Below are positions 30,879-38,905 of a stretch of 40,435 nt of DNA, piece after piece. The notes under the pieces were generated by a model. It saw nothing but the letters and a program-made list of their open reading frames with translations, was not told the DNA's origin and ran no database searches. Each line of letters opens with the position of its first letter. The first letter of the stretch is position 1. This DNA is from CAYVUV01 sp964455095 (GTDB taxonomy: Bacteria > Desulfobacterota > Binatia > HRBIN30 > CADEER01). The translations under genes and the position numbers were made by a program. The stretch spans positions 1-40,435 of the forward strand of contig CAYVUV010000383.1 of the NCBI GenBank assembly GCA_964455095.1. The letters run 5' to 3'.

Positions 30879-33344
30879 ATGGATGCTTCATCGTGGGCCA
30901 GGCGCTTCATCCCCCTGGTGTCGTGCGTCGCCGCGCTGGCGGTATTTGCCGCCAACCCCGCCAGGGCCAGCACGGCGTATGGCGATCTGAACAACTTCGA
31001 TGTCGTCAACGACACCGGCACCGAGTGCCACGGATTCGAGATCGAGCTGGAGGACATCCACAGTACCGACATCACCTACACCTACGACTGGAACCATTAC
31101 GGCGCCCCGACGATCACCGAGGACAATTCAGATCCGGCGCATCCCAGGGTCTTCGTTCGCTATGCGGCCAAGTACAACGCCGCCGCGAATAGCTACTCGT
31201 CCTTCACGGCGGTTCCGTCCGCACCGCCGTTGCCGACCGACGGGCACCAGTGCACGGACCCGTCCGTCAACTTCGGTTGCGAGCACTTCGGCGTCGGCTA
31301 CTACGGCGCCCCGACCGTGGTTCGTTACCATTGGCTGATCGACCCAACCCTGTCCGGCACCTTGAGCCAGGGGCCGGCGGTGAATGTGGCGACGCCCACC
31401 TGGGTGTACTTCCCCCCCGCCGGTCCGGCTCAGCCGGTCGCGCAGGTCCAGGCGGTCATTCTGGCCCCGCCTGCGCCGCCCGCGCCGGTGTACGAGTTCG
31501 GCGATGCCGTGTGGGTCAAGTCCATCGTCACCACGTCGCACAACAATCAATTGGTCGAGCTCAAGGATCTGGTGTCCGATGACCCGGCGGATGCCAACGA
31601 AAAGAACTGGAAGAACGGCGAGCCGGACGAGGTCGAGATCGAGTGGCAGATCATGCAGACGGAGTTCAACAACCCCAATGGCGCCAACAACGATCTGGCC
31701 GGCGCCAATGAAGACCTGCCCAATGGCGACGAAGTCGTCACCCGCCGCTACGAGTTCTACAAGTACGTCGGCCCGTTCGACCCGGAAACGAACGAAGCTA
31801 AGTGCGACAAGTATCCGCAGGTCGCCGATCCCACCAAGCCCGAATGCGACCCGGCCACGGTCACGATTCTGGGCGACTACATCGGCGCCCAGATGGCCGG
31901 GTTCAACGTCGAGGCCGTGCTCGGTTTGATCGACCACATTCAGGACGGAGACCTCAACCAACCCTACACGGCGCGGACCGTCGTGGTCGGCGGCAACACC
32001 CCGTACGTCACCGCGGTCACGTTGGGCGTCTTACCGGATGGCCTCAGCCTCGATTCGGCTACCGGCGTGCTGTCGGGAACGCCGACGGTGGCGGGGGAGT
32101 TCTCCTTCACGATCGCGGCCAGTGATGCCGACGCGGTGCAGGTCACCAAGGCCTATACGATGCAGGTCACCGATCAGGCCGACGGGTGCCCGGCCGACCC
32201 GGCGAAGACCGATCCGGGCGCGTGTGGTTGCGGGGTACCGGAAACGGATACCGACGGCGATGGCACACCGGACTGCATCGACGCCTGCCCGGTGGACCCG
32301 CCCGGCTACGGGGTCGCCTGCGATTCCGCACCGAATGCCTGCGGCAGCGTCGGACAGGGGACCATCCAGTGTGACGGCTCGTGTGACGCGGTGACGCCCG
32401 GCACTCCGGCGGCGTACGGCACGGTGTGCGAGTCGAACCCGAACGCCTGCGGCGGCGTCGGACAGGGCACAATTCAGTGCGACGACTCGTGCAACGCCGT
32501 GACCCCGGCGAATCCTCTTGGCTACGGCGCGGCGTGCGACTCGGCGCCGAATGCGTGTGGCAACGTCGCGCAGGGGACGACCCAATGCGACGGCTCGTGC
32601 AACGCGGTCACCCCGGGCAATCCCCCCGGCTACGGCGCGGCGTGCGACTCGGCGCCGAACGCCTGTGGCAGCGTCGCGCAGGGGACGACCCAGTGCGACG
32701 GCTCGTGCAACGCGGTGACCCCGGGCAATCCGCCCGGGTACGGTGCGGCGTGCGACTCGACACCGAACGCGTGTGGCAGCGTCGCCCAGGGCACGACTCA
32801 GTGCGACGGCTCGTGCAACGCCGTGACGCCGACAGCGGTCGACACCGACGGCGACGGCACGCCCGATTGCCAGGACCTGTGCCCGACCGACCCGGCGAAG
32901 ACGACTCCCGCCGTTTGTGGGTGCGGAGCCGCCGATACCGACACTGACAACAACGGCGTCGTTGATTGTCTCGAGACGCTGAGTGCCGATCTCGCGCTCA
33001 AGCTCGATCGAGAGCCCGATCGGGTGAAGAGCGGGAAAGAGGTCATGCACCGGGTTCGGGTGAAGAACCTCGGTCCGGCGGCTTCGCTGTCAGCGACGGT
33101 CACCATGTCCTGCAGTGGAGTGCCGTATCGCTTCGGCGAGATGCCCCGCCGTTGCACGGTCGCCGGGGGCACGGTCACCTGCCCCATCGGGCGGCAGCGC
33201 GTTGGCCGGACGGCGGAACGAGAGATCAAGGTCGTGCCTGCGACGACTGGAGTCCTGAGCTGCACCGCAACGGTCACGGGAGCCGCTCCCGATCCGGTGC
33301 CGACGAACCAGACGCAGACCGTCGAGACCACCGTGCGACGCTAG
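30879..33344 (+). CDS. Secreted repeat protein with thrombospondin-3-type and DUF11 domains
   Basis: 821 aa from the ATG at 30879 (AGGAG eight bases upstream); signal peptide to about residue 30 (cleaved after ARA). Residues ~30-360 form an unrecognised domain rich in Tyr, Asp and Asn. Residues ~367-435 look like a putative immunoglobulin (He_PIG) domain (LGVLPDGLSLDSATGVLSGT). Then come a thrombospondin-3-type calcium loop (DTDGDGTPDCIDACPVDP), five nearly identical 36-residue Cys repeats (GYGAACDSAPNACGSVAQGT, TQCDGSCNAVTPGNPP), a second calcium loop (DTDGDGTPDCQDLCPTDP) and a C-terminal DUF11-type beta domain (DLALKLDREPDRVKSGKEVM ... CTATVTGA). Probably a surface-anchored or secreted adhesive/structural protein. 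It is divergent from DUF6502/DUF5666. Confidence 0.9.
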   Translation: MDASSWARRFIPLVSCVAALAVFAANPARASTAYGDLNNFDVVNDTGTECHGFEIELEDIHSTDITYTYDWNHYGAPTITEDNSDPAHPRVFVRYAAKYNAAANSYSSFTAVPSAPPLPTDGHQCTDPSVNFGCEHFGVGYYGAPTVVRYHWLIDPTLSGTLSQGPAVNVATPTWVYFPPAGPAQPVAQVQAVILAPPAPPAPVYEFGDAVWVKSIVTTSHNNQLVELKDLVSDDPADANEKNWKNGEPDEVEIEWQIMQTEFNNPNGANNDLAGANEDLPNGDEVVTRRYEFYKYVGPFDPETNEAKCDKYPQVADPTKPECDPATVTILGDYIGAQMAGFNVEAVLGLIDHIQDGDLNQPYTARTVVVGGNTPYVTAVTLGVLPDGLSLDSATGVLSGTPTVAGEFSFTIAASDADAVQVTKAYTMQVTDQADGCPADPAKTDPGACGCGVPETDTDGDGTPDCIDACPVDPPGYGVACDSAPNACGSVGQGTIQCDGSCDAVTPGTPAAYGTVCESNPNACGGVGQGTIQCDDSCNAVTPANPLGYGAACDSAPNACGNVAQGTTQCDGSCNAVTPGNPPGYGAACDSAPNACGSVAQGTTQCDGSCNAVTPGNPPGYGAACDSTPNACGSVAQGTTQCDGSCNAVTPTAVDTDGDGTPDCQDLCPTDPAKTTPAVCGCGAADTDTDNNGVVDCLETLSADLALKLDREPDRVKSGKEVMHRVRVKNLGPAASLSATVTMSCSGVPYRFGEMPRRCTVAGGTVTCPIGRQRVGRTAEREIKVVPATTGVLSCTATVTGAAPDPVPTNQTQTVETTVRR
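32298..32831 (+). repeat. Five coding tandem repeats of 108 bp
   Basis: Unit of 36 codons (PPGYGAACDSAPNACG then SVAQGTTQCDGSCNAVTPGN). Units 3-5 are nearly identical at DNA level and units 1-2 more diverged; the last lacks its final two codons. High identity suggests recent unit duplication or conversion and copy-number change between strains. Confidence 0.9.
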
Positions 33345-33362
33345 TCCGCGTCAGTCCCACCT

Positions 33363-33406
33363 GGGAGCAAGGCACGCCCCGTCGCCGCGGGCGTGCCTTG
33401 CCTCCC
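33363..33406 (+). terminator. Strong hairpin terminator
   Basis: Arms GGGAGCAAGGCACGCCC and GGGCGTGCCTTGCCTCCC pair along 17 bases with one bulged base and a nine-base loop, 18 bases after the stop of the 821-aa gene. No T-run follows. Confidence 0.7.
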
Positions 33407-33467
33407 GAACATTGACGCGCCCCGCGGCCTTCAACCGGCTGCCCGACGCGAATGAGGAGAGAATCTG

Positions 33468-35708
33468 ATGGACAACGGATCGAGGCAGCGGAAGATCGGA
33501 CGGTACGCGGGCTGCGCGGTCGCGTTGTTGGTGCTGGCGGCCGCGGCGCCGGCGCCGGCGCAGGAGTGGACCCTGGTTGGATGGAACAACCTCGGCATGC
33601 ACTGCATGGACGCCGACTTCTCGCTGTGGGCGATCCTGCCGCCCTACAATACTTTCCACGCGCAGCTGATCGACCCGCAGGGCCGCCTGGTTCGCGACCC
33701 GAGCGCGCTCGGCATCACCGTCACCTACCAGGGCGCCGCCGATCCGGACGGTTCGATCAACACCACCTCGATCGGCAAGACCAACTTCTGGCAGTACCTG
33801 CCCGGGATGTTCGGCGTGACCCTGCCCGCCAACGTCGGGCTGGCCGGTTCCAACATGCCGGGCGCCGGCAACGGGCCCCAACTGATGCGCTTCGACCCCA
33901 CCCTCGACTGGTTCATCGCCGAGGGCGTGCCGATCACGCCCTACGACGACCGCGGCGCCAAGAACTACTATCCGCTCATGCGCCTGGTGGCGCGCGACGC
34001 GGGCGGCGTCGAGTTGGCGCGCACGGAGATCGTGCTGCCGGTGTCCGACGAGCTGAGCTGCAAGGGCTGTCACGGCTCCGAGACGCTGGGCGCGACACGC
34101 CCGCCGTCGGGCTGGGCCTTCGATCCCGATCCCGAGATCGACTACCGGCGCAACGTGCTCCAGCTGCACGACGACCTCCACCTGGGCCAGTCGCTCTATG
34201 ACGACGCGCTCGCTGCCGCCGGCTACGATCCGCTCGGCCTGGTCGCCAGCGCCAGCCGCGGCAAGGCGACCCTCTGCGCCACCTGCCACGCTTCCGAGGC
34301 GTTGCCGGGCAGCGGCCTGCCGGGCATCGCGCCGCTCACCCAGTCGGTGCACGGCACCCATGCCCTGCTCGACGACCTCGATCAGGGCCGCACCGCCTGC
34401 TACCGCTGCCACCCCGGCTCGGTCACTCGGTGCTTGCGCGGCGCCATGGGCTCGGCCGTGGCTGCCGACGGCGCCCTGGCGATGCAGTGCCAGAGCTGCC
34501 ACGGCAGTATGCGCGACGTCGCCAAGCCGACCCGCACCGGTTGGCTCAACGAGCCCGCCTGCCAGAACTGCCACACCGGCACGGCGGTGCGCAACAACGG
34601 CGCCATGCGCTACACCTCGGTATTCGAGGCCAGCGGTGCGGTGCGCCAGGCGGTCGACACCACGTTTGCCACCAACCCCGACACGCCGGCGCCGGGGCTG
34701 TCGCTCTACCGCTTCTCGACCGGCCACGGCGGGTTGACGTGCGAGGCCTGCCACGGCTCGACACACGCCGAGTACCCGGCCGCACACCGCAACGACAACC
34801 TGCAGAACATCGCCTTGCAGGGGCACACCGGCATGTTGGTCGAGTGCGCGACCTGTCATCCCGCCTCGCTCACCACCGTCAACGGCGGCCCGCACGGCAT
34901 GCACTCGATCGGCAACAGCTGGGTGGAACACCACGGCGATGCCGCCGAGGACGGCGGCGCGGCGCAGTGCCGCTCCTGCCACGGCACCGATTACCGCGGC
35001 ACCGAGCTGTCGCGCGCCCAGGCCGATCGCATCCTGCAGACCGACTTCGGCAGCAAGGTGCTGTGGCGCGGGGCTCAGGTTGGTTGCTTCATGTGCCACA
35101 ACGGCCCCAACAGCGAGAGCCGCAACCCCAACCGCGCCCCGGTGGTCGCCAATCTGACCGTCGCGACCGCGCTCGACACGCCGCGCCCGGTGGCGCTCAG
35201 CGGCAGCGATGCCGACGGCAATCCGCTCTCCTTCCGCATCGTCTCGCAACCCGGTCACGGCACCGTCGGGCTCACCGGCAACGCCGCGACCTTCCACCCC
35301 GACAAAGGGTACAGCGGCACCGACGCGTTCACCTATGCCGCCTGGGACGGTGCCATCAACTCCAACCTCGGGACCGTGTCGGTCACGGTCGGCGGTGGCG
35401 CCGCGGCGACAGCCTCTCCCAGCCCGACGCCGACTCCACCGCCGGGCCCGACGACGACGCGTACCCGCGCGCGCACAGCGACGCCGACCGTGCGGCCCAG
35501 CCCGACGCGCTCCCCGATGCCGACGCGGACGGCGACGCGCGCGCCGACGGCGACACGCACCGGCATGCGCACGAGAACGCCCACCGTGCGGCCCAGCCCG
35601 ACGCGCTCTCCGATGCCGACGCGGACCGCCACCCGCGTGCGCACCGGAACGCCGACCATGCGCCAGCCGACGCGCACCCCGACGCGCGCCGAAATCGACG
35701 ACGACTGA
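33468..35708 (+). CDS. Nonahaem c-type cytochrome with Ig-like domain and Arg/Thr/Pro tail
   Basis: 746 aa, GAGGAGAG site, signal peptide to about residue 31 (cleaved after PAQ or near it). Residues ~32-195 are a haem-free domain (WTLVGWNNLGMHCMDADFSL). Nine CxxCH sites lie at residues 198-544: CKGCH, CATCH, CYRCH, CQSCH, CQNCH, CEACH, CATCH, CRSCH and CFMCH. Additional conserved His residues (for example SVHGTH, PHGMHSIG) could be distal ligands. Then comes a cadherin/Big_9-like domain (PVALSGSDADGNPLSFRIVS, GYSGTDAFTYAAWDG) and a ~110-residue tail of Thr/Pro with regularly spaced Arg (TRTRARTATPTVRPSPTRSP). It would carry electrons in the periplasm or at the cell surface; partner and acceptor are unknown. 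No cytochrome maturation genes are in the window. Monocistronic after a strong terminator. Confidence 0.93.
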   Translation: MDNGSRQRKIGRYAGCAVALLVLAAAAPAPAQEWTLVGWNNLGMHCMDADFSLWAILPPYNTFHAQLIDPQGRLVRDPSALGITVTYQGAADPDGSINTTSIGKTNFWQYLPGMFGVTLPANVGLAGSNMPGAGNGPQLMRFDPTLDWFIAEGVPITPYDDRGAKNYYPLMRLVARDAGGVELARTEIVLPVSDELSCKGCHGSETLGATRPPSGWAFDPDPEIDYRRNVLQLHDDLHLGQSLYDDALAAAGYDPLGLVASASRGKATLCATCHASEALPGSGLPGIAPLTQSVHGTHALLDDLDQGRTACYRCHPGSVTRCLRGAMGSAVAADGALAMQCQSCHGSMRDVAKPTRTGWLNEPACQNCHTGTAVRNNGAMRYTSVFEASGAVRQAVDTTFATNPDTPAPGLSLYRFSTGHGGLTCEACHGSTHAEYPAAHRNDNLQNIALQGHTGMLVECATCHPASLTTVNGGPHGMHSIGNSWVEHHGDAAEDGGAAQCRSCHGTDYRGTELSRAQADRILQTDFGSKVLWRGAQVGCFMCHNGPNSESRNPNRAPVVANLTVATALDTPRPVALSGSDADGNPLSFRIVSQPGHGTVGLTGNAATFHPDKGYSGTDAFTYAAWDGAINSNLGTVSVTVGGGAAATASPSPTPTPPPGPTTTRTRARTATPTVRPSPTRSPMPTRTATRAPTATRTGMRTRTPTVRPSPTRSPMPTRTATRVRTGTPTMRQPTRTPTRAEIDDD
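35487..35640 (+). repeat. Coding repeat in the cytochrome tail
   Basis: A block of about 55 bases encoding TVRPSPTRSPMPTRTAT occurs twice, starting at 35487 and 35583 (period 96 bases), with near-identical DNA. It is part of the Arg/Thr/Pro tail, which probably varies in length. Confidence 0.8.
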
Positions 35709-35763
35709 GCCTCGGATCAGCGTGACTTCGTGGGGTAGTTCCAGAGACGTATCGGACGAGAGT

Positions 35764-35897
35764 TCCTTCTCCCGGATGGGAGAAGGTCAGGATGAGGGGG
35801 ATTCAATTCATCGGCGAAGCCACCCCGGGCTTTGACGGCCGGCTCACGGTAGAACTTCTAGCCGTGGCCTTCGGCGCAATTGAATTCCCCTCACCTG
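35764..35897 (-). repeat. Palindromic element family A, copy 3 (inverted, truncated)
   Basis: Reverse orientation relative to copies at 5727 and 6411: it opens with the CCTTCTCCC-GGAT-GGGAGAAGG hairpin and GGATGAGGGGGATTCAATT, passes TCGGCGAAGCCACC and GCCGTGGCCTTCGGCGCAAT, and stops after CCCCTCACC without the second hairpin. It occupies the first half of the 455-base gap 35709-36163; the second half holds the hexanucleotide arrays and no gene. Confidence 0.8.
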
Positions 35898-35955
35898 GCT
35901 TTGCGGCTTTGCACAAGAACCTCCTTTCATCGCCGAGCGTGCCTCTCCCGGCGGG

Positions 35956-36090
35956 GTCGGAATCGCTATCGGCATCGGAATCGATTCCTGTCCCCGGGAT
36001 TCCACGGTTCCTAGCGGATCGCATCGATACAGGCCGCAATTGATTTCGTTGCCCTCGATCCCGATCCCGATTCCGACCCCGACTCCGATC
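35956..36090. repeat. Paired inverse hexanucleotide arrays
   Basis: At 36056-36090 six tandem hexamers of form CGAYYC (CGATCCCGATCCCGATTCCG and on). At 35956-35985 a degenerate array of the inverse sequence (TCGGAATCGCTATCGGCATC). The two could pair over a 70-base loop. No coding potential. Confidence 0.55.
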
Positions 36091-36163
36091 AGAGCGCCGT
36101 TCCGGGCGCTTGTTCCGTCTCCGCGCTGGCGGGTCGCCAGGCTCTGCACTAGCATGACGGACG

Positions 36164-38599
36164 ATGAAGCACGGATGCCGGGTCCTGCTGATCGCGACGC
36201 TGTGGGCGAGCATCGCCGGCGCTGCACCGGGTCCGGGTCCTGGCGAACCGTTCGGCGGTGACGACGCCGGCTGTGTGCCGCCGACGAACACGCAGCTCGG
36301 CTGCTCGATGGCCGCGGCGCGGGCGTACGAGCGGCTGGAGAAGTCGGTGGTCAAATGCCATCGGCGCCAGGCCAAGGCGCGCTACGACGCGGTCATCGGC
36401 GGACGGCCGGTGTCGTTCGACGACGAGGCGTGCGAGGCGCAAGCGGTGGCGCGCTTCGACGCGACGATGGCGCAACTCAGCTCCGGATCGTGTGCGAGCA
36501 GTCCGATTGTGGCGACGGCGGCCACCGATGGCGCGGCGCTGCTTGCCGGGCTCGACGCGCAGAACGGCGGGCCATATTGCGACGCGACGTCTGCCACGCC
36601 GATCGAGCCCGGCGGCGAGGCGGGCTTCGTGCCCGCCAGCGATGATGTCCGGCGCTGCGCGGACAAGGTGACCAAGAACCTGCGCAACCTGTCGACCAAA
36701 GTGTGGAAGTGTCATCGCAAGGCGGGTGACCGCGGCTTTGCGCTCGCCGATCCAGCCTTTGACGAAGAAGAGTGCGAGCTGGCTGCGCTGGCAAAGTTCA
36801 GCACCGCCGGCGCGCGCCTCGCCGGCAGCGGCAACTGCCCCGCCTGCCTCGACGGCGCGGGGCAAGACGCCCTCGGCGCCGCCCTGGTCGCGCGCCTCGA
36901 CGCCAGCAACGCGAGCGCGTTCCCCTGCCCCGACCCGGCGCTGCACCTCGGCGCGGCGCTGCTCGACCGGCCGACGTTGATGGCGCTCGGTGTGCAGCTC
37001 CTGGTCAGCGGCGACGCCGATTACGATGCGTCGGTGACGGTTCGCTACCGCGCCGTCGGCGCTCCGAGCTGGACCGCGGCGCTGCCGCTCTTTCGCGTCC
37101 GGCCCGAGACCGTGCCGGGCCGCGCGGTGGCGGAGCAGTTTGCCGGCAGCATCTTCGACTTGCGACTGGCGACGTCCTACGAGATCGAGCTGCACGCCGT
37201 CGATCCCGACGGCCCCGTCGACCAGACCCTGACGCTCACTGCGACGACGCGCCCGGTGCCGACCGACCCGGTGAGTCCGCACATCGTGCCCGTCAGCACG
37301 GCGTCGCAGCTGCACGCGGCCCTCGCCGCCGCGCAGCCTGGCGACGTGATCGAGGTGGCCGACGGTGTGTACGGCGGCCCGTTCGTTCTGGACGCCAGCG
37401 GCACGGCGGCGAACCCGATCGTGCTGCGCGGCGCCAGCCGCGACGGCGCGATCCTCGACGGCGCCGCGTGCGAGTGCAACGTCCTCGAGGTCTACGGCAG
37501 CTTCGTGCATGTCGAGCGGCTGACGCTGCGCAACGCCAATCGCGCCTTGCGCTTTCAGACCGCCGGGGCCGAGGGCAACGTCGTGCGGCGCGTGCACACG
37601 CACGACACGCGGCTCGGCTTCGGCACGCGCGACGACCAGCTCGACTTCTACCTCTGCGACAACCTGCTCGAAGGGCCGCTGACCTGGCCGCACGTCTACT
37701 TCGACGACGACGGCGCCTACTCCGATGTCGACGGCATCCTTGTCCAGGGGCACGGTCACGTCGTCTGCCACAACCAGGTCGTCGGCTTCGGCGACGCGCT
37801 GAAGACGGCGCAGGAGGGCGCGCGCGCGCTCGACTTCTACGGCAACGAAGTGCTCTCGGCGTACGACAACGGCATCGAGCTGGACGAAGGCGAGGGCAAC
37901 CTGCGCTGCGTGCGCAACCGTTTCACCAACAACTTCCTGCCCATCAGCTTCCAGCCGATCTACGGCGGTCCGGCGTACGCCCTGCGCAACGTGGCGGTCA
38001 ACAACGCCCACGAGCAGCTCAAGTTCCACGGCCTCGGTGGCGCCAGCGGCCCGAGTGGCGTGCTCGTCTACCACAACACCTTCGTCAGCCCGGCGACGGC
38101 CTTGCTGCTCGTGACGTCGGCGGCCAGCCACCATTTCGAGATCGCCGACAACCTGTTCGTCGGACCGGCGCTGCCGCCCGGCCGAGTCGCCGACTGGATC
38201 GGCCCGATCGACCACGGCCGCTTCGACTTCAACGGCTATTTCCCGGACGGTGTCTTTCGCTTCAACCTGCCGCCGGCCGGGCTGGTGAGCTCGCCCAGCT
38301 TTGCCGCCCTCCAGGCGACTGGGATGGAGACGAGCGGCGTGCTGCTCGCGCAACCGATCTTCGCCAACGGTCTCGTGCCGCCGCCGGATTACACCTCGAC
38401 GCTCACGCCCGCCGACGTCACGCTCGATCCGACCAGCGCCGCGGTCGACGCCGGGCTCGCACTGCCCAACGTCAACGACGCCTTCACCGGCGCCGCCCCC
38501 GACCTCGGCGCTCTCGAGCGCGGTTGCCCGCAACCCATCTTCGGCATCCGTCCGATCGGCATCGACGAATCGAACGAGCCGCTCGGTTGCGCGCCGTGA
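36164..38599 (+). CDS. Secreted right-handed beta-helix protein
   Basis: 811 aa; signal peptide to about residue 20 (MKHGCRVLLIATLWASIAGA). Residues ~35-225 hold two copies of a Cys-helical module (KCHRRQAKARYDAV ... CEAQAVARFDATM; KCHRKAGDRG ... CELAALAKFSTAG) also seen at 881. A beta-sandwich region follows (VTVRYRAVGAPSWTAALPLF, TSYEIELHAVDPDG, fibronectin-like). Residues ~370-700 are a parallel beta-helix of pectate-lyase/NosD type: AALAAAQPGDVIEVADGVYG, NPIVLRGASRDGAILDGAAC, VHVERLTLRNANRALRFQTA, DNGIELDEGEGNLRCVRNRF, VYHNTFVSP. The C-terminus ends with DLGALERGCPQP, the usual end of such helices. It may bind or cleave a polysaccharide; I see no clear catalytic triad. Ribosome binding site weak. 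A small lipoprotein gene follows after 26 bases. Confidence 0.9.
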   Translation: MKHGCRVLLIATLWASIAGAAPGPGPGEPFGGDDAGCVPPTNTQLGCSMAAARAYERLEKSVVKCHRRQAKARYDAVIGGRPVSFDDEACEAQAVARFDATMAQLSSGSCASSPIVATAATDGAALLAGLDAQNGGPYCDATSATPIEPGGEAGFVPASDDVRRCADKVTKNLRNLSTKVWKCHRKAGDRGFALADPAFDEEECELAALAKFSTAGARLAGSGNCPACLDGAGQDALGAALVARLDASNASAFPCPDPALHLGAALLDRPTLMALGVQLLVSGDADYDASVTVRYRAVGAPSWTAALPLFRVRPETVPGRAVAEQFAGSIFDLRLATSYEIELHAVDPDGPVDQTLTLTATTRPVPTDPVSPHIVPVSTASQLHAALAAAQPGDVIEVADGVYGGPFVLDASGTAANPIVLRGASRDGAILDGAACECNVLEVYGSFVHVERLTLRNANRALRFQTAGAEGNVVRRVHTHDTRLGFGTRDDQLDFYLCDNLLEGPLTWPHVYFDDDGAYSDVDGILVQGHGHVVCHNQVVGFGDALKTAQEGARALDFYGNEVLSAYDNGIELDEGEGNLRCVRNRFTNNFLPISFQPIYGGPAYALRNVAVNNAHEQLKFHGLGGASGPSGVLVYHNTFVSPATALLLVTSAASHHFEIADNLFVGPALPPGRVADWIGPIDHGRFDFNGYFPDGVFRFNLPPAGLVSSPSFAALQATGMETSGVLLAQPIFANGLVPPPDYTSTLTPADVTLDPTSAAVDAGLALPNVNDAFTGAAPDLGALERGCPQPIFGIRPIGIDESNEPLGCAP

Positions 38600-38625
38600 G
38601 AGCACCAAATGGGCGGAAGCATCGC

Positions 38626-38841
38626 ATGGCACGGGTGATACGACGGCTGGTCGGCGCCGTTGTACTGAGCTTCCTCTGCTCCGCCTGCGATGCCGGTTCG
38701 ATGTCCACACCGACGAGCGCTGCCTGTTCAGCGATCGCCGCGCAGTGCCAACTCCCCGATGGCCCGCTCGGTGTCTGCCTCGACGCCCCGTGCGCGGCCG
38801 GTCAGAAGCCGCCGTGCTTCAAGTGCGTCTCGCAACACTGA
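38626..38841 (+). CDS. Small Cys-rich lipoprotein-like protein
   Basis: 71 aa: MARVIRRLVGAVVLSFLCSA then CDAG, a basic n-region, hydrophobic core and a lipobox-like Cys at residue 21 (the -3 residue is Cys, which is unusual). The mature 51 residues contain six further cysteines (AACSAIAAQCQLPDG, GVCLDAPC, PPCFKCVSQH), enough for three disulfides. Ribosome binding site GGCGGAAG. It starts 26 bases after the beta-helix stop and is probably in the same transcript. Not a recognised family. Confidence 0.7.
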   Translation: MARVIRRLVGAVVLSFLCSACDAGSMSTPTSAACSAIAAQCQLPDGPLGVCLDAPCAAGQKPPCFKCVSQH

Positions 38842-38880
38842 CCAGAGGTCTTGCCCAGCAGTTGGTGCGCTCCATCTGGT

Positions 38881-38901
38881 TCCTCTCCCGGAGGGAGAGG
38901 A
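38881..38901. terminator. Perfect hairpin between convergent genes (family A end motif)
   Basis: TCCTCTCCC-GGA-GGGAGAGGA, nine-base perfect arms, five bases from the stop of the membrane-protein gene and 40 bases past the lipoprotein stop. The stem is the same as the terminal hairpin of element family A, so it is either a solo end of that element or a bidirectional terminator from which the element ends resemble. Confidence 0.6.
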
Positions 38902-38905
38902 ACTG

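Noticed and set aside
32298..32831. CRISPR-like regular repeats
   Set aside because: Repeats are contiguous and in frame with a secreted protein; there are no unique spacers and no cas genes.
33351..35297. Minus-strand open frame of 648 codons over the cytochrome gene
   Set aside because: Product is Arg/Ala/Gly/Val-rich shadow; the plus strand encodes nine CxxCH motifs with a signal peptide and ribosome binding site.
36772..38625. Long frame leading into the small lipoprotein
   Set aside because: Only the last 71 codons look like protein; the rest is a shifted reading of the beta-helix gene.
36149..38710. Minus-strand open frame of 853 codons over the beta-helix gene
   Set aside because: No recognisable domain and antisense to a clear signal-peptide and beta-helix protein.
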